Shown here: positions 5,849 to 11,643 of the stretch, piece by piece
Numbering within the stretch: position 1 is the first letter of the stretch
Layout: each line of letters begins with the position of its first letter
DNA from: Actinomycetes bacterium
Lineage (GTDB): Bacteria; Actinomycetota; Thermoleophilia; Solirubrobacterales; 70-9
Direction of reading: 5' to 3'
Assembly (NCBI GenBank): GCA_023436605.1
Contig: JAEZIQ010000046.1
Span: forward strand, 1-11,643
Length of the DNA: 11,643 nt
Program-made: the position numbers and the translations under genes
The notes under the pieces: model-generated
What the model saw: only the letters and a program-made list of their open reading frames with translations
What the model was told of the DNA's origin: nothing
Databases searched by the model: none

Positions 5849-8800
5849 TTGTTCTTGAACCGCGTCTTTGCCGTGCTCGCCTGCGCCACGGCCTTCTTCG
5901 TTGCGGGAACCGCTTCAGCCGCTGCCGATCCGGCACCGGAACTGCCGGCCGGACCCGTTCTCCAGAAGGCCGACTGGCCGAATGACCCGAACTTCGCCCG
6001 GTGCGAGCTTCAGGACCCGGTTTCCGGCTGCCAGGACAGCGAACAGTGGAACCTCTACGGTCCGATGGACGGCCTCTGCCTCGCTCCCGGAGGCGCGGTC
6101 TTCGATCAGCCTCGTCCCGATGGCGGCCTGCCCTGCTGGGCCCGCAACGCAACCGACCCGGAGAGCTCGTCGGGCGTCAACATGACCGGCGCCTGGGCCC
6201 AGGGGAATGTGGGTCGCGACGACATCCTGATCGCCTACATCGAGGGTGGCGTGAACTACAGCTCGAACGGAATCAAGGACGGGCTGAACGCGATCTATCT
6301 GAATCCGGGTGAGCTGCCCTACCCGCAGGGCTGGGACGGCCAGGACCTCGGCCGCTACGACTTCGACGGCAACGGCCAGTTCGACATCCGCGACTACGCC
6401 AAGGATCCCCGGGTCAATCCCGAATGCCCGGAGTCGACCCCCCAGTTCACCACCTACGAGGAAGGCACCACCCGTGGTTGCGCCGAGAACGGCACCCACG
6501 AGTACCTCCATCAGGTGAACATCGGTGGCCCCCTGACCAAGTACCTCTCGCCGGAGGACCTGATCGCCGTCTTCGGCACCTGCGAGATCGTCAACAACCG
6601 GCTTGGTTCCTGCCCGACTGACGGCAAGTTCGACAACGACGGCAACGGCTACCCGAACGATATTTCCGGTTGGAACGCCTACCACCACAACAACGACCCG
6701 CAGACCGAGGACCGGGCGTACGGGCACGCCTCCGGCCTGATGGGCGAAATGGGTGGCGAGGCGAACAACAACTTCGCGGGCGTCGGCAACTGCCGCGACT
6801 GCCGTGTGGTCCCGGTCAAGTCGGGTGCCGAATCGGTCGGCAAGGCCGACGGACTCGCCCCGGCGATCACCTACGCCGCCGACCTCGGCGTCGACGCGAT
6901 GTCGACCGTAGTCGTCTCATACGCCTACTCGAGCGCTCTGCGCGAAGCGGTCAAGTACGCGGTCGAGCAGAAGGGCATCCTGATGTCGATGGACTCGAAT
7001 GACTTCGACTCCATGGACCACACCGACGGCCATCTCTTCGACGACGTCTTCCCCGGCAACGGCCTGGTTCAGGACGTCGAGGGCAAGGACGCGAAGTCAT
7101 TCCGCGGACGCTCGAACGTGACCAGCTACGGCACCCATTCGATCTTCTCCGGCGGCGAGACCACCACCTCGGGCGCGACCCCCTTCCAGGCCGCTTTCCT
7201 CGGCATGGTCCAGTCGGCTGCTCTCAACGCGGTCGACGACCCGAGCAACCCTTACAAGCGCCGCCTCACGCCAAACGAGATCAAGCAGGTGCTGATCAAC
7301 ACGGCAAGCGAGATCCTGCCGCAGCGCGACCATCCCGACGTCGCCAACCAGTGGCCCGGCAACCCCGGTTCGAAGACCGACTCGACCCACACGGCATGGT
7401 CGACCCAGTACGGCTACGGCCGGGTCAACATCGGCAAGGCGACCAAGCTGATCATGGACGGAAGGGTCCCCCCGACCGCCGACATCGACTCACCCGAGTG
7501 GTACAAGTACGTCGACCCGACTCGCCAGAAGCAGCTCCAGATCAGGGGCAAGGTCGCCCCGTCCGCCTGGGGCTCGCAGGGAATCGAGTGGACGCTCGAG
7601 TGGGCGCAGGGTGCCGACCCGGACGACGGTGATTTCAAGACGATCTCGACCGGCAAGGCCGCCAAGTCCGGTGTGCTCGGCACGCTCGACCTGAAGAAGC
7701 TCTCGGCCGCCGCGGCGAAGGCCGACCCGGCCGAGAACGTGATGCCCCCGAACGGTCCCGAGCAGTACACCGTCACCCTTCGCCTCCGGGCCCGGGATGG
7801 CAACGGCCTCAAGGGCGAGGACCGGCGTTCGATCGGTTCACGAGCCGACAAGGACATGGTCCAGGGCTTCCCGAAGTCGATTGGCACCGAGATGAGTGCT
7901 GCTCCGACCTTTGTCGACCTCGGTGGAAAGCGTCAGCTCGACCTGGTCTTCGGAACCATGGACGGGACCGTCCACGCGGTCCAGCCCGACGGTTCGCAGG
8001 CCCCCGGATTCCCGGTCTACACCCGCCAGCTTCGACAGATCGACCCGAACAATCCGCAGGGCTTCGACAGCGAGGCCTACCGCAAGGTCGAAGCGCTGCG
8101 CGAAGCGCGCGACCCGATCAGCGGTATCGCCGTCGGTGACCTCGACGGCAATGGCTCCCAGTCGATCGTGGCCACCACGACCAGTGGTTGGATCTACGTC
8201 TGGAGCGCCGGTGGCAAGCTTCGTGACGGATTCCCCGTCCACGGCGACGACCAGTACAACACCCTCCCGGTGCCGACTCCGGATTCCGGTTGTCGGCGCT
8301 GTCGACTGCCGGTCCGCGGCAACTGGTCCGCCCCCGCTCTCGGCAACCTCGAGGGTGACGGGAAGCTCAACATCCTGATGTCGAGTTACGACGGCCACGT
8401 CTACGCCTTCCGGGCCGACGGCAGCTCCGTGCCGGGCTGGCCGGTCGAGGTGAAACTGCCGCAGGCGATGAAGGATGCGATTCCGGCGGGCAACTACATC
8501 CGCGACGCCAAATTGATGATGACCCCGGCGGTGGGTGACGTGCTCGGCACCGGCAAGGACCAGGTGTTCCTGCCCAGCTTCGAGTGTGATGCCGGCGCCA
8601 ACCGTACCTTCGCCTACGGGATCCATTCCCAGGGCAACAACAATCCGGATGGCCCGTACCTGGCTGGCTGGCCGGTCCGGATGGGATCGATCGCCGGCTG
8701 CTACTCGCAGTCGATCGACTTCGTCCAGGAAGGCGGGAACGCCGCCTCGATCGCCGACGTTGACGGGTCCGGCACCCTCCGGGTGGCAATCACCCCGGTG

Positions 8801-9919
8801 GCCGGCGCCCCGCTCATCCTCAATGGGGACGGCAGCACCTTCAAAGGCATGACGCCCGGTTGCGCCTCGGCACCGTGTAACGGCTACGCGCCGTACTACA
8901 ACTCCGATGCGATCACTGTCGGTGTGACCAGCCAGTCGGCCTTTGGCGATCTGAACGGTGACGGCAAGCCGGAGTTCATGCAGCCGACCGCGGGTGGTGC
9001 GACCCTGACCGGGTCGCTGAACCTGGCGGGACAGGCCGCCCTCCCCCACGTTTTCGATCAGGCCTGGGACCCGGTATCCGGGGCGGTGCTCGAGAACTTT
9101 CCCACCGACCAGGACGGTTTCCCGTTCTACGTGTCGCCGGTCGTGGGCAATCTGACCGATGACGGCAACCGCTCGATGGTCACCTCGAATGACTCCTACT
9201 GGATCCACGCCCGAGGTCCGGATGGCAAGGAAGCGCCCGGATTCCCGAAGTGGACCGGGCAGTGGACCTCCTTCGGCGGCGCTCTCGGCGACGCGAAGTT
9301 CGACGGCCAGCAGTACCTGGCCTACGGTACCCGCGAGGGTCAGCTCTTCCTCTGGAAGGTCGGCGGCAAGCCGTCGATGAATGACCAGTGGTGGCATTAC
9401 CGCCACGACGAACACAACTCGGGCCGCTACGGCAACGACACCCGCCCCCCGGCCGGCGTCAAGTTCGTGGTCAAGCGCTCGAAGAAGTCAGCTGAGATCA
9501 CCTGGCGCGCGTCCGGTGACAACGGCGTGAGTGGCGGCAAGGTGGCCTCCCTTCAGGTCTACAGGTCGAACCAGAAGATCAGCCTTTCGAAGCTCGGCCA
9601 GCGTATGAAGTCGCCGGCGATCGCGGATCCGAACGGGCAGCAGAAGGTCCGCGTCAAGCTGGCTCCGAAGAAGAGCCTCTACATCGCGGTCCGCCAGCGT
9701 GACGCCGCCGGCAACTGGTCCTCGCTCAGCCGCTTCAAGGTCAAGCCATTCAAGAGCTTCAACCTGAAGAAGCAGAAGCAGATCTGCCGCAAGAAATTCA
9801 ACCCTCGCGGCAAGAAGGGTGCGGCCAAAAGCAAGGCGGCCAGCAAGCGTCAGAAATGCATCCAGAAGGCCGTAAAGAAGTCAAAGCAGGTCAAGAAGCA
9901 GAACACCCAGCGTTCGTAG
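5849..9919 (+). CDS. Large exported S8 (subtilase)-like protein with FG-GAP propeller
   Basis: From TTG 5849 the protein has 1356 residues; ATG 5828 would add 7. The signal peptide is at 1-24, with an A-S-A cleavage site. The subtilase region spans about 110-475. IAYIEGGVN holds Glu (E132) where subtilases have catalytic Asp, then NPGELP, then DNDGNGYPNDISGWN, YGHASG with the catalytic His (H293), PVK, an SND segment with the oxyanion Asn (N384), and TTSGATP with the nucleophile Ser (S441). The Glu-to-His interval is long and includes an EF-hand-like loop (171-182). About 670-1190 is a beta-propeller of roughly eight FG-GAP/VCBS-like units near 689, 763, 832, 896, 969, 1033, 1100 and 1147, four with DLDGNG-type Ca loops. 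An FnIII-like domain follows (about 1198-1300), then a Lys/Arg-rich tail (1304-1356). Many paired Cys suggest disulfides. It is likely secreted or wall-bound. Protease activity is uncertain because of E132. Confidence 0.9.
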   Translation: MFLNRVFAVLACATAFFVAGTASAAADPAPELPAGPVLQKADWPNDPNFARCELQDPVSGCQDSEQWNLYGPMDGLCLAPGGAVFDQPRPDGGLPCWARNATDPESSSGVNMTGAWAQGNVGRDDILIAYIEGGVNYSSNGIKDGLNAIYLNPGELPYPQGWDGQDLGRYDFDGNGQFDIRDYAKDPRVNPECPESTPQFTTYEEGTTRGCAENGTHEYLHQVNIGGPLTKYLSPEDLIAVFGTCEIVNNRLGSCPTDGKFDNDGNGYPNDISGWNAYHHNNDPQTEDRAYGHASGLMGEMGGEANNNFAGVGNCRDCRVVPVKSGAESVGKADGLAPAITYAADLGVDAMSTVVVSYAYSSALREAVKYAVEQKGILMSMDSNDFDSMDHTDGHLFDDVFPGNGLVQDVEGKDAKSFRGRSNVTSYGTHSIFSGGETTTSGATPFQAAFLGMVQSAALNAVDDPSNPYKRRLTPNEIKQVLINTASEILPQRDHPDVANQWPGNPGSKTDSTHTAWSTQYGYGRVNIGKATKLIMDGRVPPTADIDSPEWYKYVDPTRQKQLQIRGKVAPSAWGSQGIEWTLEWAQGADPDDGDFKTISTGKAAKSGVLGTLDLKKLSAAAAKADPAENVMPPNGPEQYTVTLRLRARDGNGLKGEDRRSIGSRADKDMVQGFPKSIGTEMSAAPTFVDLGGKRQLDLVFGTMDGTVHAVQPDGSQAPGFPVYTRQLRQIDPNNPQGFDSEAYRKVEALREARDPISGIAVGDLDGNGSQSIVATTTSGWIYVWSAGGKLRDGFPVHGDDQYNTLPVPTPDSGCRRCRLPVRGNWSAPALGNLEGDGKLNILMSSYDGHVYAFRADGSSVPGWPVEVKLPQAMKDAIPAGNYIRDAKLMMTPAVGDVLGTGKDQVFLPSFECDAGANRTFAYGIHSQGNNNPDGPYLAGWPVRMGSIAGCYSQSIDFVQEGGNAASIADVDGSGTLRVAITPVAGAPLILNGDGSTFKGMTPGCASAPCNGYAPYYNSDAITVGVTSQSAFGDLNGDGKPEFMQPTAGGATLTGSLNLAGQAALPHVFDQAWDPVSGAVLENFPTDQDGFPFYVSPVVGNLTDDGNRSMVTSNDSYWIHARGPDGKEAPGFPKWTGQWTSFGGALGDAKFDGQQYLAYGTREGQLFLWKVGGKPSMNDQWWHYRHDEHNSGRYGNDTRPPAGVKFVVKRSKKSAEITWRASGDNGVSGGKVASLQVYRSNQKISLSKLGQRMKSPAIADPNGQQKVRVKLAPKKSLYIAVRQRDAAGNWSSLSRFKVKPFKSFNLKKQKQICRKKFNPRGKKGAAKSKAASKRQKCIQKAVKKSKQVKKQNTQRS

Positions 9920-9921
9920 CT

Positions 9922-9965
9922 GCTGTTTCCCTTTTCACCGCACTATGCCGTGAAAAGGGAACAGC
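9922..9965 (+). terminator. Long hairpin after the S8-like gene
   Basis: The arms at 9922-9938 and 9950-9965 form a 16-bp stem with one bulged T (9928) and an 11-nt loop. It starts 3 nt after the stop codon. No T-tract follows it, so it may protect the mRNA 3' end or act with the terminator that follows 8 nt later. Confidence 0.6.
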
Positions 9966-9973
9966 GCCTGATG

Positions 9974-10005
9974 GAAGGGCCCCTCGACGAGGGGCCCTTC
10001 TTATT
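9974..10005 (+). terminator. Intrinsic terminator of the S8-like gene
   Basis: GAAGGGCCCCTC (9974-9985) pairs with the mirror arm ending at 10000, making a 12-bp GC-rich stem with a 3-nt loop, followed directly by TTATT. The T-rich side is on the plus strand, so it stops the S8-like transcript. The convergent ABC ATPase gene ends 27 bp further on, and on that strand the hairpin has no U-tract. Confidence 0.88.
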
Positions 10006-10031
10006 GCACGGGGCCGCCCGGGGACGAGTGC

Positions 10032-10787
10032 CTAGATGCGGCCCGCCGCAAGGAGGCGGCGGAGGAACTTCTGGGTTTCGGGCTTCTCCGGATTGGAGAG
10101 GATCCTTTCCGGAGTTCCCTGTTCGATGATGCGGCCTTCGTGGAGGAAGGCGACCTCGTCGGCCACCTCCCGGGCGAAGCTCATCTCGTGGGTGGCGAGC
10201 AGCATGGTCATCCCCTCCTGCTTCAGGTCGCGGACCGCGTCGAGCACGTCACCGACCAGTTCCGGATCGAGGGCGCTGGTCACCTCGTCGAGCAGCAGGG
10301 CCCGTGGCCGGCCGGCGAGGGCGCGACAGAGCGCGACCCGCTGCTGCTGACCGCCGGAGAGTTCGTCGGGCCGGTCCTGCTCGCGACCCCCAAGTCCGAA
10401 ACGCTCGAGCAGGGCGCTGGCCTGATCGCGCGCTTCCCGGCGGCTGATTCCCTGGGCATGAACCGACCCGAGCGTGACGTTCTCGATCACGTTCATGTGG
10501 GGAAACAGGTTGAAGGACTGGAAGACGAAGCCGAGTTTCCGGCGTACCTCGACCGGGTCGACCGAAGGGTCAGTGATTACTTCGCCATCGAGGAAAATGT
10601 CTCCGTCATCGATCTCGACCAGCAGGTCGATGCATCTCAAGAGGGTCGATTTGCCGGACCCCGAGGCACCGATCAGGGCGATCGCCTCATGCTCACGGAG
10701 GGTGAGGTCGATCCCGCCGAGCACCTGGCGTTCCCCGAAGGCCTTGGTGACTCCCTTGATCTCGATGACCGAGCTGCTTCCGCTCAT
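10032..10787 (-). CDS. Polar amino acid ABC importer, ATP-binding subunit (GlnQ/HisP type)
   Basis: The 251-residue length is normal for this family. It powers uptake of a polar amino acid by hydrolysing ATP at the inner face of the membrane. All motifs are present: Walker A GASGSGKST (40-48), Q-loop Gln in FVFQSFNLFPH (Q90), signature LSGGQQQR (143-150), Walker B LLLDE (164-168) with catalytic Glu, D-loop SALD (171-174), and switch His in ATHEM (H200). The usual DEPTSALD reads DEVTSALD, a known variant in this family. Its ATG overlaps the permease stop (ATGA, 10784-10787) and no good Shine-Dalgarno precedes it, so translation is coupled. Substrate specificity cannot be read from the ATPase. 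Confidence 0.96.
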   Translation of the reverse strand: MSGSSSVIEIKGVTKAFGERQVLGGIDLTLREHEAIALIGASGSGKSTLLRCIDLLVEIDDGDIFLDGEVITDPSVDPVEVRRKLGFVFQSFNLFPHMNVIENVTLGSVHAQGISRREARDQASALLERFGLGGREQDRPDELSGGQQQRVALCRALAGRPRALLLDEVTSALDPELVGDVLDAVRDLKQEGMTMLLATHEMSFAREVADEVAFLHEGRIIEQGTPERILSNPEKPETQKFLRRLLAAGRI

Positions 10788-11643
10788 GAGTTGATCTGCT
10801 CCCGGGCAGTGACGTGATCGAGGATGCGGGCCATCGGGATGGTCACCGCGAGATAAAGCAGAGCCGCCGCCAGGAGCGGGGTGTAATTGAAGGTCGAGGA
10901 CGCTTCGATCTGGGCGATGCGAAACGCTTCGCTGATACCGAGGATCGAGACCAGGGCGACGTCCTTCTGTAGCGAGATGAAGTCATTGAGAAGCGGCGGC
11001 CGGACGCGGCGGATGGCCTGGGGAACGATCACATGCCTCAGGGTCTGCGCTCGGGTCAGACCGGTGGCCAGACCGGCGTCGAACTGGCTCGGATGAATCG
11101 AGGCGATACCTGCCCGGTAGACCTCGGCAACGTACGAACTGTACGCCAGCGACAGGGCTATACCGGCCAGGATGATCGGATCGGTGGGAAGGCCTTCCAG
11201 CCCCAGGGCCGGAGTTCCGAAACCAACGATGTAGACCAGGAGGATGACCGGCACACCGCGGAAAACGTCGCAATAGATCGCGGCCAGGAACCGGAACGGG
11301 AAGAACGCCGGGTTCTTGCTGGTCCTCACGACGGCGATCAGCAAGCCGAGGATCAGCACGATGACCTCGACCACGAGGAACATCTTCACGTCGAGCCAGA
11401 AGCCGCGGAGGATGTCGGGGAAGGAGGTCCTGAACGCCTCCGCGGAGAAGAACTGCTCCCGGACGTCGGGCCAGCCGCTGCTGGTCAGAACGAGTACCGC
11501 CAGCCCTCCGAGAACGAGTACCGAAGAAAGTCCGGCGATCGCCTGACCGCGCCGCGCCTTGGCCTTTCTGGCCTTTTCGCGGGCTGCCCGACGATCGCCG
11601 GTTCTGCTTTGAAGTGGCGCTTCCGAGGTCAGACCGTCAGACC
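10784..11643 (-). CDS. Amino acid ABC importer, permease subunit (HisM/GlnP type), 5' end off window
   Basis: The reading frame is open from the stop at 10784 to the window edge, so the start lies beyond 11643; at least 285 residues are encoded here. The core is a polar-amino-acid permease: FRGVPVILLVYIVGFG, then the EAA loop that docks the ATPase, here DAGLATGLTRAQTLRHVIVP, then LLNDFISLQKDVALVS. GTG 11389 and ATG 11383 are in frame but would remove the first hydrophobic helix (about 11486-11540) and cut into the domain. Ahead of that helix is an Arg/Lys/Ala-rich stretch (about 11546-11610), longer than typical family members of about 220 residues. The ATPase gene follows with a 4-nt overlap. 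A periplasmic-type binding protein is expected outside the window. Confidence 0.92.
   Translation of the reverse strand, partial: SDGLTSEAPLQSRTGDRRAAREKARKAKARRGQAIAGLSSVLVLGGLAVLVLTSSGWPDVREQFFSAEAFRTSFPDILRGFWLDVKMFLVVEVIVLILGLLIAVVRTSKNPAFFPFRFLAAIYCDVFRGVPVILLVYIVGFGTPALGLEGLPTDPIILAGIALSLAYSSYVAEVYRAGIASIHPSQFDAGLATGLTRAQTLRHVIVPQAIRRVRPPLLNDFISLQKDVALVSILGISEAFRIAQIEASSTFNYTPLLAAALLYLAVTIPMARILDHVTAREQINS

Noticed and set aside
7838..9415. 525-codon open frame on the minus strand inside the S8-like gene
   Set aside because: It is antisense to a clearly coding region with recognisable FG-GAP repeats. Its translation has no domain pattern, and long antisense frames are expected at this GC content.

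Overview
The window is a gene-dense stretch of a high-GC chromosome. It shows no transposase, integrase, CRISPR array, tRNA or rRNA. Uniform codon use, an Rpf-type lytic transglycosylase, TTG/GTG starts, tightly overlapping operons and secreted proteins with Lys-rich tails point to an actinobacterium, possibly of the class Thermoleophilia (Solirubrobacterales-like). That placement is an inference from gene style, not a database result.

Layout. A small secreted or single-pass membrane protein (202-450, +) converges on a minus-strand cluster, with a branched hairpin element (454-530) between them. The cluster reads from about 3874 down to 527: an Rpf-like transglycosylase with an N-terminal anchor, a degenerate Ppx/GppA-like protein, an HD-domain phosphohydrolase and a class I/II-type histone deacetylase-family enzyme. 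The last three are linked by overlapping stop and start codons or near-overlaps, so they are probably co-translated. Cell-wall remodelling, possible nucleotide or polyphosphate signalling and protein deacetylation would then share one transcript.

Divergent from this cluster, on the plus strand, are a lipoate/octanoyl transferase-family protein (3887-4699), an RDD-family membrane protein with a cytosolic array of 13-residue helical repeats (4713-5792), and a very large exported S8-like protein (5849-9919). The S8-like protein has a signal peptide, a subtilase fold whose catalytic Asp position holds Glu, an FG-GAP/VCBS beta-propeller, an FnIII-like domain and a strongly basic tail. A tandem pair of hairpins, the second a classic intrinsic terminator, closes this unit.

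The right end (10032 to the window edge, minus strand) holds the ATPase and the 5'-truncated permease of a polar-amino-acid ABC importer, joined by an ATGA overlap. Its binding protein is not in the window.

No stretch over 300 bases lacks a gene. The most unusual points are the Glu-for-Asp S8 protein, the 13-residue repeats of the RDD protein, the transglycosylase that seems to lack a canonical start codon, and the four-gene Rpf/Ppx-like/HD/deacetylase cluster.
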